Shown: piece after piece, positions 22,692 to 35,241 of the stretch | Layout of the letters: each line of letters starts with the position of its first letter | Position numbering within the stretch: the stretch's first letter is position 1 | From: Paramacrobiotus metropolitanus | Taxonomy: Eukaryota; Tardigrada; Eutardigrada; Parachela; Macrobiotidae | Reading direction: 5' to 3' | NCBI RefSeq assembly: GCF_019649055.1 | Contig: NW_026570267.1 | Coordinates: 620,001-684,000, forward strand | DNA length: 64,000 nt | The notes under the pieces: model-generated | Databases searched by the model: none | Told to the model about the DNA's origin: nothing | Seen by the model: only the letters and a program-made list of their open reading frames with translations | Translations under genes and position numbers: made by a program

Positions 22692-23260
22692 TCCGTACAG
22701 ATTTAAGGCCGGCTTACCAGCTGGTCTTTGGGTTTTTACAAACGTTTTAAGCAGCAGTTATTAATTATGTAAAACTTGGGAACATATTCATAGAGCGTTA
22801 CAGTAACACTTGTAGCTTCACTATAGGAAAATTCATTGCGAAGTACAATAAACAGCTGATCTAGTGATCTGATGATTTGCAGTTTGTTGGGAAACTTTAA
22901 ACTAGCCGATCTCGCTATTCCTGTTCTGTCGCAATTGCAACCAGCTGGTATGACGTTCACTTTACAAAATTCGGCTTCACTGCCTGAAATGTGCGAAGGA
23001 ATTTCGTAATCGGCCAGAAATCGATCGCAAGGCAGATTATTTTATTAATTTTTCTTTTGCAGAACGTTAATGGTCGTTTTTATTTATGATTAATTTGTTT
23101 CCAGATAATCTTGGTCAAGATATTTAACTTATTTCACGTTGGGTGTTTTTAAATTGGTGATAAATGATACCAGTTTACTTCGATTTGTGTTGAACTGCAT
23201 TACTGCTGCTGTCTGTCGAAGGTGGTACTACGCTGTGCGCATACCATTTGAAGCATCGCG
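22692..23260. promoter_or_regulatory. Shared upstream region of two divergent genes
   Basis: About 570 bp lie between the start codons of the acidic-tail gene (minus) and TIMM44 (plus), so the region must hold both promoters. No TATA box or known element can be assigned. Role inferred from gene arrangement only. Confidence 0.4.
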
Positions 23261-25863
23261 ATGACGAGCTTGCGGATGTGTGCTTCGCGGCTAGTGGCCG
23301 CCGGTGTACTGGTGCAAACCTGGAAATCCCCTCGACCGACGAGTGTCTCGCTCTCCTACTTCCCCAAGCTGGACCTTGTAGACTATTACAGGAAAATGGG
23401 CTACCTAGCCAAATACTTCCGCCGATGTATTGTGCGACGCAGGTGCGATAACTCAGCGATAATCCGCGAGATTCATCCCAGTGCGACTTGTCACATGGTT
23501 TTATGATTTCGATTCCTTAGACGCGTTCGTATGCCAGCGGTCGTGGATTCTTCGGACAAATTGTTGAGAATATCCGGCAGGAGTTTTCAAAAAATAAGGA
23601 AATGAAGGTTGGTGGAGAACCTGGAGTATGCTGTATCCTGACATAAATGATAGACCCGTATTTTGTTTGCCCACTCCAGGAGAGTTTGAAAAAGTTTCGC
23701 GAAGAGGCTGAAAAGCTCGAGCAGTCCGACGCGCTACAACAAGCCCGAAAAAAATTTGTGAGCAGCACCAGTTTTACTTGGAACTGCATTTTGTTTATTT
23801 GTATTATTCTTCATTTTTAGCAAGCCATCGAAGCAGAGACAAGTAAAGGTTCGGAAACACTGAAGAAAACTTTTGTCGGACTAAAAGACAAATTGAGCGA
23901 GGTTCGAATTCAGCAACAGCGCCAACAAGATAATTTGTGTAATTTTTTTTATTGCTATCGCAGACATTGGAGGAGGTTCAGAAAACCGAACTTGGCAAAA
24001 AAGCCGGTGAACTGTCCGGGAAATTCGCCCAACATGCTAAGGATGCCGCGGAAACAGTGGCGAAATCCGGAGAACAACTGGGCGGAGCGAATGCTGTAAA
24101 AAGGATCTCAAAGGTGCAAAAATTCTGATAACTGCATGAAATTTGCATTTTCCATCTACATGGATCGTACAGTTTATTTTTTCTATTCAGATAACCTTTT
24201 TAATATTTTTTTCTCTAGTAAAGTGTAAACTGTAATTTAAAACATTTTGGCTGCTGTTGTGTATTTAACACGTTTTTAAAACACCTTTTAAAGATTAGTT
24301 TTAATTATTATTGTATTAGTCATTTTCATATTCTGTTTTTTATTTTTTTAAGTCGACGCAGAATGCAGATACATAGATGGAGGAACCGTTTAGAGCCAAC
24401 TTTGCCAGCGTAGTGTGCCATGTTAGACAGAGTTGTGTTTTAGGGAGTACAAGAAATCACCACAGAACTGGAACAGAATAGTATGGCCCGGCCTTACAAA
24501 TCTCCTGCCGCTTTACGAAAGCGTGCTGATTTTGCTGTGATGCCGGGAGCTGGTGCAACAGCCGAGCCCAATAAAGTTTACGATGCCAACACGGAAGCGA
24601 CGGGGATGGAAATACACAAGGATTCCAAGTGGTTTCAGAGCTGGGAAAGCTTTAAGAACGACAACGCCTACGTGCACAAACTGTTCGAGTATAAGATGAA
24701 GTACGACGAAAGTGAAAATCCCATTGTAAGAGCATCGAGGGCTGTCACCGATAAAGTTGCTGACATAATGGGTATGTTGACTGAATACCAAAAATTCATT
24801 TGCATTCGTTTTCGCCTTTACGGTACCGGCATGTCGCTTTTGTGTACCTTTTTCTACCGTTTTTGCGATGGTGTTGTCTGGTTTTGGTTTGTTAGTACAG
24901 ATGGTACTTGGTTGGTAATGTTTTAGCAATTTGTACGTGTATGTAGGTGGATTGTTTAGCAAGACAGAATTATCGGAAGTTTTGACGGAAATCCTCAAGA
25001 TAGACCCTACATTCGACAAAGAAGAATTTTTACGGCTGTGTCACAATGAAATTATTCCGAATCTCCTGGAAGCGATCATGCGAGGAGATCTGGAAATACT
25101 TCGCGACTGGTGCTACGATGGCCCTTATAATATTTTAGCGACTCCCATAAAACAAGCTGCCAGTAAGTGAACTTTGTTGCTATTAACGGTAAAATAAATT
25201 TTGCGATTCTTCATTATTTACTTATAACAAAATTGTGGCGTTGTTAGGTTTGGGGTACCATTTTGACTCGAAAATACTGGACATAAGCAACGTTGACTTA
25301 GCAGGTGAGTGAAGGAGTGTTGCTGTTCTTTTTACTTTGTGTCGTGAATGTGTTGATCTGTTTTCAGCCGCAAAAATGATGGAGCAGGGACCGGTTCTCG
25401 TCATATCATTTCAAGCTCAGTCCATAATGTGCGTTAAGGATAAAAATGGAGCTGTTGTTGAGGGTGATCCGGTAAGCTAAACTTCATTTTGTGTGTTGGA
25501 AATTTTTGGAATTTGATATTTCACTGCTGCTTCTTTGCTAGTAATCTTTGGCTGTTTTTGCTAAATATAATTATGAACAACACTTATACTTTAATATTCA
25601 TTTATACCCGTGTCTCTAATTATTTGATGAAGTAATCAGAGGAATTGTTGAACTTTTTTGAAATCCGGATAGATCGTTTTCTTCGTTCACCACTGAGTAG
25701 GGTATCTGTAGTATTTTAATATATTTGGACGACATTGTTACAGAACAAAGTGATGCGAACAACGTATGTTTGGGTGCTTTGCCGGGACCAAGCTGTCCTT
25801 GATCCACGTGCTGCCTGGAGATTGATAGATTTGTCTGCCAATTCGGTAGAGCAGTGGCTGTAA
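23261..25863 (+). CDS. TIMM44: Mitochondrial import inner membrane translocase subunit TIM44
   Basis: Matrix-side peripheral protein that tethers the mtHsp70 import motor to the TIM23 channel. Exons: 23261-23442, 23538-23607, 23680-23757, 23821-23901, 23964-24113, 24444-24771, 24947-25162, 25248-25304, 25368-25471 and 25744-25863. They sum to 461 residues (human 452). The N-terminus is rich in Arg and Ser and lacks acidic residues at first, as a matrix presequence should. GRGFFGQIVENIRQEF begins the conserved part, followed by a charged coiled-coil region. The Tim44-like C-terminal domain includes KWFQSWESFKNDN, DPTFDKEEFLRLC, EIIPNLLEA and the terminal AAWRLIDLS. Exon 2 has two nearby acceptors (23520 and 23537); only the second keeps frame with the presequence. 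Confidence 0.95.
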
Positions 25864-26200
25864 AACGGAACATCGGGAATTTCTGGATGGTTTACAGAAG
25901 GAATGTGATGTCAGTTCGGTACAAGTTGTGAAGGTTGTTATTTTTGCTGTTGGGATTGTTAATGTGGTTTGATTCAAGACACTTTTTAATTCTACGTTTT
26001 AACATTTAATTATCACACCCTTTTTGGACCGAAACATAAGCTGCCGAATGCGAATTTGAAAGGCTAGAAGTACCAAAGAAACAATTTGTTTGTTAACATC
26101 TGCTCGACTAGGAACTAGGAACAAAATTAAAACTTGAAGGCTGTGGAAAAAATTAATAAAGCAAACCAAAAGGCGAAAGACTAGAGCAATCCTTGACTAA
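25864..26200. other. Short shared 3' flank of TIMM44 and macroH2A
   Basis: The two genes converge here with 337 bp between stop codons. An AATAAA at 26155-26160 fits the TIMM44 transcript end, placing it only 41 bp from the macroH2A stop. Nothing else is recognised. Confidence 0.55.
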
Positions 26201-28375
26201 TTATTCTACTAAACGGGCTAATTCTGTGCGATAAATGTTGACGCTTTGTTTGTCAAAGAGCACGAAAATAATCTTCTCCGTCTCGATATCGGCTCGTGGC
26301 TTATTCTTGAAGTACTGGGAAATTGCTGCCAGAATCGTGCGAGCTGCGGTTTGCTTTGGAAATTGGTTTCTGAAAAATGAAAAATTAAATGTAGTGAAAT
26401 AATTATAACTTTTTAAACTCTTTTCCGTACCCTCCACTTCCAATGGAAGGAATAGCCACCGTACGAATATGGTTGTCGCACACAACATCCAAACAGTTTT
26501 TCACTGTTTCTTCCAGAGACTGGATGGCATTTGTGGTATTCCAAGAGGGACTGTTACAGTGGATAATATGCTGAGCTTTCAATCCAGCTGCCGGTGTCCT
26601 CACAGCTAAATAAAATCATTGTAGCCAGTGCTCTATGTATCTTTATTGAAATAAAGTGAGGTTTGTAAAGCAAACCAAATTCTGTAAAGGCAAAAAGACT
26701 CCCTAAATTAAATAATCGAGAATTTTAAAATAGTCCTTTTATCGAAGAGTTTTGTAGCAAAATAATAAATTATTGGGAGAAAGTAAATCACGATTCGCAA
26801 GACTTACCGCCGTTATTTGGTATGTTCACGCTCATGAAAGGTTGTGTAGCGGTCATTAAAGCCGCCCCGCCCACACTGGACAACCGCGATCCGACTTGTC
26901 CACCGAATCCCACGGAACTAGATGTGGGATTCACATAGCAGTCGGCTTCAACAGATGCTATGTCAGCTTTCAGTATGGACAGCTACGAAACAGCTATGTT
27001 ATACCGATTTTTACTGACAGTTACATTAGTTCATAACTTCATTTAACAAATGCATGCACAGTCATAAATTAACCGGGCAAATTAATTATCCATAAAAACG
27101 TTTTTCTGATCGTTTTTACCTGGACGCCAGAAATCAACGTCCTTCCAAGCGTCTCGACGTTTCCGCCCAGTTCCGCATCGTCTCCTGTAGCGGCTGCGGC
27201 ACTGACTGCCAAGGAGCTGGTTTACGTCCCTTGGCCGTCGTTTTTCTTGTGGTGGATTTCACCGTGCGGACAGTTTTCACGGGGATCTTTGGTGTGGTCA
27301 ACGATGTATTCGTCTGGGCAGTCGTCGTTGCATTTCCGGTTCCTGTCGTAGCGGTACCGCCCCACAGATTACCACATTCCGGCATGATACTTCCTCTCAT
27401 TAACTGCAAACAGATCAGCGTTACACAAAACTCACAAAAAGTTTAATGACAAAACGTACTACTGATAACCCTGCGTGTACAAAGGATTGATTAATAATAT
27501 CACCAAATCAAACATCTGTACTGTTTCCATATCCAGATTTATTCTGAGCACATTAATAAAATTAGTATATCTTCCTTTTATCCCATCTGTAGCGTTTAAT
27601 CATACAATAAGTAATACTCTTTAACTTACTTTTCGGAATTCGTCATCGCTTTTAATGGCCAACCAAATCCATCGCTGTAAAGAATATCCAAAAACAGTCA
27701 GATTATTCGGCCCTGTGAATACGGTCGAAGAGAGACATTCTAGGATAAATCTGGTAAAAATCAGTTTTGTATGCATATACGCGAGTAACGTACAGGATTT
27801 ATTCTTGTTGTTTTTGCCTTGGCTTTTTTGTTCTGCTTTGCAGCCATACCAGCCAGCTCCAGAACCTACAGAAGAAGATTGAAATAATGTAAAACATGGC
27901 CAAATCCAACTGAAATCGACACTATGTGCTTATACGTCGGAAAATGAGCATGTACAGATAGCTTGGTTAAGCCACTAAAAATAACATTCCTTATAACGTT
28001 TTTACACTTCACAATTCAAAACCGTTTCACAAGATAACGGAAAAAATATAAAACAAGTAAGAAATATAAGAACCAGGTAAATAACAAACCAGAAAAATGT
28101 ATTATTTAATTACATGACATTTGTTCAGAATTTACAATCAAACTTTAAATTTGATATCATGCATACATATTTATATAATAATGTACCTCAGCCACGATAT
28201 ACTCGAGAACTGCAGACAGGTACAGCGCCCCCGTGGTGGACACACGCGCCTTCCGGTTGACCAGGTGGTGACCCTTCAGGTAGCGTTGAATGCGCCGCAC
28301 AGGAAATGTCACTCCTGTCTTCTCGTAGAATCCGCGACGGCTGCGAGAAACCTTCGCCCCCGTTCCGCGGCCCAT
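26201..28375 (-). CDS. macroH2A: Core histone macro-H2A
   Basis: Histone H2A variant with a C-terminal macro domain that marks repressed or signal-responsive chromatin. Exons in transcript order: 28187-28375, 27794-27865, 27630-27674, 27120-27403, 26808-26982, 26431-26605 and 26201-26369. The histone fold is clear: GVTFPVRRIQRYLK, GALYLSAVLEYIVAE, VLELAGMAAK, then RWIWLAIKSDDEFRKL. The macro domain follows with KADIASVEADCYVNPT, HIIHCNSPSW, IPSIGSGG and FPKQTAARTIL. The Asp of KADI aligns with the ADP-ribose-contacting Asp of human macroH2A1.1. The linker exon (27120-27403) is 284 nt, one short of a whole number of codons: its first part is open in one frame (Lys/Thr-rich linker), its end only in another. 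Every other junction is in phase. Length is about 369 residues if one base is missing. Confidence 0.9.
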
Positions 28376-29781
28376 CTTGCTGGTCTGCCGCGAGACCGAT
28401 CCGTGTCAAAGAAAAATTGAGAAAATAATAATGCACTCAAGTCTTCGTGTACGGCTAGGAGCAGAACGGAAATGGGTGTAATGCGAGTACAAAAAGAACA
28501 AGAATATTAGGGATTAGGAAATGAAAAACAGACTCATTCTTCTCCCTTATGAAGTTACTTTCGCTATGCTGTGGGTGCAGGAAGTAAAACATGCTGCAGC
28601 ATGTCTATACGCGATGACGAACACGATGATTTAACGACGGAAAGACTGCAGATGTTAGAAGCGCCGCAGTTTATTGATGTGTTGTGCAGTGACTGGCACG
28701 CATGCATCCCAAGCCGACACTTGTACACTACGGCTTTGTAAAATTTAATAGCTACCGAGTATTTGTTGTACCTACTCTACCCGTAGACTGCAGCAGCACA
28801 TTACATAATTCTTCATGGATAACCGAATTTACCCAAAGATATCGCGAATTCTGATAATGTACGCGCGAATAATAAGGTGTCAAGGATTTTGTATACCCTC
28901 ATCGCTGTTACAGATACACAGGCTGCAAAAACCAATCAGAAAACTACCGGACGGTGTTTGCAGTATTTTAAACCTAGTTGTAGAATGCTATCAGACATGA
29001 CATGTAAAATTGTGAACAAGCTATTATGCGACCAGGTTGTTTAGGTCCCCAAAACATAACCAATGAAAGAAAACTAAACAATAAAGAAAACTGATAGTAA
29101 TTTCTAATGCGTTACTGAAACATTGAAGGAAAGTTAGGAAACACAACACATGGTCAAGCTGAGCAGGTAAAGTACTTTACTCTCCACACTTCGATGCCAC
29201 AGTTATCTCCCTCAAAACCTTACAAAGGTCATTAGCGTGATATCGCCTTTCATAAAGTAATTATGTAAATGATTTAAAATGCACACTTATTTCCAATTAC
29301 GTGCACTGAGTCCACAATCTTATTAAAGTGCTCGTGATAGACCTGTACGCAATACTACGTATCTGTTCACATATTACTGCACATGTATCATGTATGTGCA
29401 TCACCGATGTTTTATGATGAATTATTTAATTGCAAATTACATATGTACAAAGTCACAAACATAGAAATCAAAATACTATAATTAAACAAACAGGTACTAT
29501 TAACACGAATGCGAATGAAATACTCGTATTTTTTTAATGGTCGAAGAAATGTTCCAGTGGAAAGTATGTATTAAAAATATATAACGAGTGAACATCATCG
29601 CGATGATGGATTGACAACAGGTCTCTTGTCAGTATTCAGTACCCACTCGACAGTGCATTAATTAGCACTCGGATACAAAGACCGCGATGACGTCAGCGAC
29701 GTGTATAATTGTCGGAAAACATTCTGTAATACACGGCAATAATAGTCTCCCCAATGGCGGTGCATATACATACTTCCATCG
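28376..29781. other. Intergenic between macroH2A and the DQF GPCR
   Basis: Both neighbours are on the minus strand, so this holds the macroH2A promoter on the left and the GPCR 3' flank on the right. No gene is seen. One full CRE palindrome, TGACGTCA, lies at 29688-29695. Confidence 0.55.
29688..29695. promoter_or_regulatory. CRE palindrome TGACGTCA
   Basis: A perfect full-site cAMP response element. It lies 1.3 kb upstream of the macroH2A start codon and just beyond the DQF GPCR stop. A single 8-mer palindrome is expected by chance about once in this much DNA, so regulatory use is only possible. Confidence 0.2.
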
Positions 29782-32700
29782 TCACAATTTCTCATCGTTA
29801 TCCATAACCGTAAGACGCACCACCTGAACATCTAATGATTCCCGTCGTGATGCCAGATGATTATCCTCATAATTAAAGCTGGATTGGTTGGAAATACGGA
29901 AGCTGACGGCTTTGGAGCCCTTTCGCGAATTGTTTTCCGTCCTCATAAGTGCTACAAACAAGTAGGCCGGTAATATAAGTACAGTAGATTGTACGAGGCA
30001 TATCCCGGCACAATTGCTGGGCATGCGCTGACCACTTTTATTCCCCGGTTCTAATTAACTTACCAATTTCTGTAGTGGCACCCTCTTGTAGACTGCGCCG
30101 GCGGCGATTTTTCTGACAGGTAAGTACATAGAGAAAGCCTTGACGAAATTTACTATTCAAGAAACAGTAGATTAACGGATTTATTGCACTGTTGGCGTAT
30201 GCAATGAAATGGGCAAAATAGCCGAATTGGTTGTACCATTCGGGCATCTGAAAATGAAAAGAAAAATTATAAAATTTGGATTCCCTCTGCAGTATGAGGT
30301 TAAATTTCCAGGTCGTGGGTCAACATACTGAGAACAAATCTGATGGTTTAAAACTGCTGTAAAGTATCAGAACTTGCAATGGCATCCAACAAGCAAGGAA
30401 TCCGAATAACACTGCAGCCACAAGCTTAACGATCTACAAAATATGTAAATACTAAATAGCTGTAGTCTGTATATATATTTTTATTCCTATTTATTATATT
30501 AATTTATGGTAGGGGTAGAAAAAAATACTTACAATTACCTTTGACTTGGATCTAGCATGAAGGACGGTATTGTGCTCTTGAAGGTCACCAGGGACATGGG
30601 ACGACCATACTTTCGCCATAATAACACTGTACGCCACAATCATCACACCAATGGGAAAAAAGAATAGTGCAGCGGTAATAAAAGTGTAATAAGTTGTCTT
30701 GGATGGTTCGTGCTTGAAACATGTCGCCAGGTACGGATCAAAGATTTGGACAGAGGGCCAAGCTATAAAATTCATACAAAGTTTCCAGTTAGCGGAAATC
30801 AGTGCTTTAAAGCCGCTATTGAAGCTTTGCGGAAAATACATGATATATTTTGCCGAGTTGTGCCATAAAAAAAATTTTCTAGGACGGCGCGTTTTATTTT
30901 TTGGGAGGCTACTGTGTGTTCACATTATATTTTTTAACAAAATTTAATTTATTTATTGATATAAAGTTGGGTGTCCAGTACTGCATATACTGTGCATCGT
31001 GCGCCTCTATAAAAAATAATGCCGGTTTTTGTCATATATGACTATAATTATCAAGGTAAGCGCATTATTTGTTATATTCACTTGTAATTCAAAGGAACTG
31101 TTGGCGTAGTCTAACCAGAAGTAGCATGTCTGGCTTTTTGCTGATCACTGGAGCGTTTTCGTCACCGTTTTATGACGCTAGTCGGTTCGTATAAATCAGA
31201 AAAAGTGTATTACCGCACTATAGCGTCAATATTTTGGCCGTTATTTTACTGCATAAGTCGATGCGCACTCGCACCCATCTATTGATGTTTGCATTCAGCC
31301 TGGCCGCAGCTGATATATGAAAACAGTGGAAAGTCATGCAAGTAAGTAAATGCAGTCGTGCATTAGTTGGTTAATAATCAAGAAAATTGATTTGTCAATA
31401 GATGGGAGAGAACAGGCTCGGCGTAATCTGGTTGGGCAGTTATATATACGACTGCTTAAGATATTCAAATTAAGCCATTCTATCCGGTCAATTCGTTTAG
31501 CTGGCAAACTGGTTGCAGACAGCAGCGACATAGGGAAGCATCGAGAAAAAACTGTCAATCGTTTACCTTCAATGCAAGTCTTGCTGGAGAAATCCGAAAA
31601 TCGATACACAATGTGTTCCTTATGTACCAGCAGCGGGACGGAGACGCCCGCGGAAATGATCCATATGCCAATGATTACCCATACTGGGCGTAGGCTAGTC
31701 GTAAAGCGAGCATGTAACGGAAACGCAACGGCCACAAACTGGTCCAGGGAAATCAGGGCTAATGCTGCAAGCATCGAAAGGGAAAAGCGATCAAATTGAA
31801 TCACAGTATTGCTGCGGTGAAGTGGTCAAATTAATTATGTACCATTCACAAGTGGCAGTTGTTTACTTACTCAGTACGGATGCCACCATAGATGTCACTG
31901 AAACCGGACAAAAAACACTGATCAACATGGATCAACACATGCTCAATGAGTCTGTCTACAGCTTTTACACAACATAATAACTTAGATCGTATAATGCGTG
32001 CATGCCTATCATGGTACATACAACAAATTTTCTGCAAATAAACATAGTTATTCATATGAGCGGCACACAAAACACAATAACATAAAACAATAGTGTTTTC
32101 AATTATAAGCATATAAAGAAATTTTATACAGATAGAAGTATATACAAACTTAATATCATACTGGCGCACACTGTTTGCGTAAACTCGAAAGCGATAAAAT
32201 GTGCAATGTAAAAAGTGCCTTCGAATATATATAGATATGCGTTTTTAATATCAGTCTATAGTTGTTGCACTAGAATACTCTAACGTAAACAAATTATGGA
32301 GTGCGCAACATTCTCTGGAAGCGTTACAAAACATTTTATAAATTGTTTTATAGGGTCCGCAATTAACAACAAAAATATATGCGTTTTAACCTCGGGGATT
32401 TTTTTTAGAAAGACTACTATATATGCGCATCGGCACTATTTGGTCAGATAACAACCACTGACTATCAAGATGGGATTCGCATACAAGTAAAAAGCAGTTA
32501 GATGTGTAATTATATTTATAAGCCAGGGATTGATTACGAGTCCAGCTAACGATCGCATATTTGTGGTAAGTATGATGATGGGTTGGTCTACATTTCCTAA
32601 CTCCCAGCGTAACAAACATTATATCAGTACATAAAAAATTGGGGGGAAGATTTCTCCTCCGCTGCAGCACACAATACACAGTCGTCGACAAGGCCGTTTC

Positions 32701-35241
32701 CAGCCCCGGTTTTTGATTAATGATCCTATTTAAGTTTGTTTTGTTTGATCGCCGTAGTTTCCTATTGGATAATGATAAACGATGCAGCTGCAGCTCGGAC
32801 TGACTTTCTGTACTGAGACTTTACGGCCAGCTCAACAGCGCTCCGGCTCGGCATCTTACGGATTGTTGGCGAAAACAAATAGTACTTGATGACGGAATGC
32901 CCGGGTATTTTGCAGTTAATTTGCGTAAAGGAGCGTAACCAACATTGGCGCATGGATGATGGGCGCCTTTCCACGAAGTGCAGCTCCCTTTTTACTTACA
33001 TTCCTACTAATTATGTGGCATGGTTATATCCAACACTGTCATGACATGGGCGCGCGCGATATATCGCCCCAAGTCCAAATGGAAACATATAGTGCTCTCC
33101 AGAGACCGCATCTTAATTTTCCACAAAAAGATGTTCCCGTGTTGATAGTCAGCTTGACGGAAGAGACGAACATCAGGACCAAAGTAAATTGAGCGTAATT
33201 GCCAGTATGCTTGAGCTGAGCATGTGCCTGTGTGTGTGCGCTTTTTCCGTTATATATGCCCAATCGGTAATCGCTACTCGGTTTACGAAAGGTCATATTG
33301 CTCGCCATGAGGTAACACACTCTCAATCATTTAGAATGTTTCTACACTCCAAAGTCGCTCTTTTAAAACTATCCACATCAAATTTATCGCGATGTTTTAT
33401 CAAAAATAAATATTTTATATTAAAGAAATAAATATTTTGTCTGGCTTAATTTACCGGTATCTATACATCTCTAGCAGTTAACGTACTCTTGGGGTATGGA
33501 GAAACAAACGCTTATAAATTTTTATCTTATTTTGCACATCAACGCGCATATTCATAACAAAAACATTGCGTGTTAAACGTCAATGATCATTTTAAACGAC
33601 AGGAAACGATTTCGGAAATTAAAACATACGATCACGATTTGGTTGAGCGTATGGAATATTCTAGTGTTTCCGGGCACAGAAAAACGGCAAAAAGTACAGT
33701 TTTACTGATAAAATGAAACCACTTAAATGTTCTCCGCACACTTGACTGTGCAGGCTCTTGATGTTGAAGTGCTATAAACAACAATTAGCTGTTTTAAAAC
33801 CGATAACTAATTTTAATTTAAGAAATAGTATTTGGCTCCAGGTCATCGGCAGCAGTGGGCAGTATCTATTTATCGGTATCATTAATAATTCTAATGCTTG
33901 TTTGTTTGCCAGATTTTTAAAAATTCGTATGGAGAGGTAGAGATATGGTGCGTTAAACGTGCTGTCATCGCCAGTGAAAGATTATGTGCCGACTGGCGAA
34001 AAAACACTCATTGCTCTACAATTTCTATTGGGCATCTATCCAGCAATAGGGAATTAAAGCACTCACGATGTAGGCTGATCGACTCGATCACGATAACTCG
34101 GGTGCAATGAAATAGATTTGCATCGTTTCCGGGACGTATATATGTGTCTTCTACGTCTTGGGCACAAAGTAGTTTTAATCCCCGTTTAAGTACAGTGTGT
34201 TGTTCCCGTGCAGAACCACGAGCTGACTTGTGAGTTGTATACGCTTAAAAGAAAACATGGATCACGGGTATGATATACCACACTCACACTGCAAGAACGG
34301 ATGAATTTTACACATGGCGGATCCCAAAGGGTACTCATGGGCAATGCTGACCATAAAGTACGGCCACATACATCCTGAAAATAAAACAGCATTTAAACTC
34401 TACCCCTGAAAACCCATGAAAATAAATCGCTATCCTTTAATAATACAGGTTGTTAATTTAATAATACAGAGTATTTCCAATACGAAAATTAAAGTTATAT
34501 GCATATTTATGTACAGTCTGTAGAGATAAAGCATTAAGTAAATCATTACCCTAAAATCTTAAAATGGTCGAGCAGTGGACGTAACTATCATTTCAATCGT
34601 TGCTGGGTAGTAATTAGCCGGCTTAGATCTGACTATAAATATCAGTCAGCAAAACAGCTGCGCTTGCAAAATTTGTGTTTGTCTGACCATGGTAATTTCG
34701 TTAATTTTTAACGAAATCCATTTATCGTACAGGCGTAACGTTTTCATTATTAGCGGGAAGAAAACTGCGTATACTTATAAGATTTCATTATTTCGGGTTG
34801 TTTGGGATTTTTCGATACGTATACCTTATAGCTAGAAAGAATGTGTACATTATAAATATATATCTGCAATTGCGAGTAGAACATCACATCGAATCACACT
34901 GTACACGTACCAAGTGCAATAATAAGTCCCGCCACGCTGAGATTCAGTAAGTATATGTACGCACTACTCTGCATTTTCTGCCGGTATAGATACACAACAA
35001 GGATCACAATAACGTTGCCAAAAAACGAGGCGGCAAAAACCAAGAGGTAAAATGCTAATTTGATGAACAATTCCCACATCGGGATTTTGATGTAAGGCCG
35101 ATCGGGACCGCACTGTTCCGGAAAAAAATCACAGAATGACATATTGGAAAAATCACCGTTTCCATTAGGACATGTGAAATTTGCCGTCAGATTTGTCATA
35201 ATTAGATGATGTTGAGAATTATTGCGTAAGAAATTGGACAA
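29782..35241 (-). CDS. Class A peptide-type GPCR with DQF instead of DRY
   Basis: Seven-transmembrane receptor, probably for a neuropeptide, in the plasma membrane. Exons in transcript order: 34911-35241, 34288-34374, 31871-31897, 31567-31764, 30533-30762, 30329-30433, 30064-30247 and 29782-29951. All phases agree, giving 443 residues. The N-terminal tail has sequons NNS, NLT, NFT and NMS. TM1 carries GNVIV, TM2 LNLSVAG, and the TM3 start has the disulphide Cys (GSAMCKIHPFLQ). TM3 ends LALISLDQF (DQF at 156-158) where most relatives have DRY. TM6 has CWMPLQ and TM7 NSAINPLIY, both normal, followed by KFRQGF of helix 8. Exon 3 is only 27 nt. Subfamily was not resolved: TM3 and TM7 resemble NPFF/QRFP-type peptide receptors. 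Confidence 0.88.
31898..34287 (-). other. Large intron 2 of the DQF GPCR
   Basis: A 2.4-kb intron between the TM2-TM3 exon and the 27-nt microexon. AT-rich with scattered short frames on both strands; nothing recognisable was found in it. Confidence 0.7.

Noticed and set aside
23251-23442. Alternative frame across TIMM44 exon 1 that would join the earlier acceptor at 23520
   Set aside because: It has no upstream ATG and lacks presequence character, whereas the frame from 23261 has both and joins cleanly at 23538.
31350-31799. 149-codon plus-strand frame
   Set aside because: It is the antisense shadow of GPCR exon 4, whose TM3-TM4 content is unmistakable on the minus strand.
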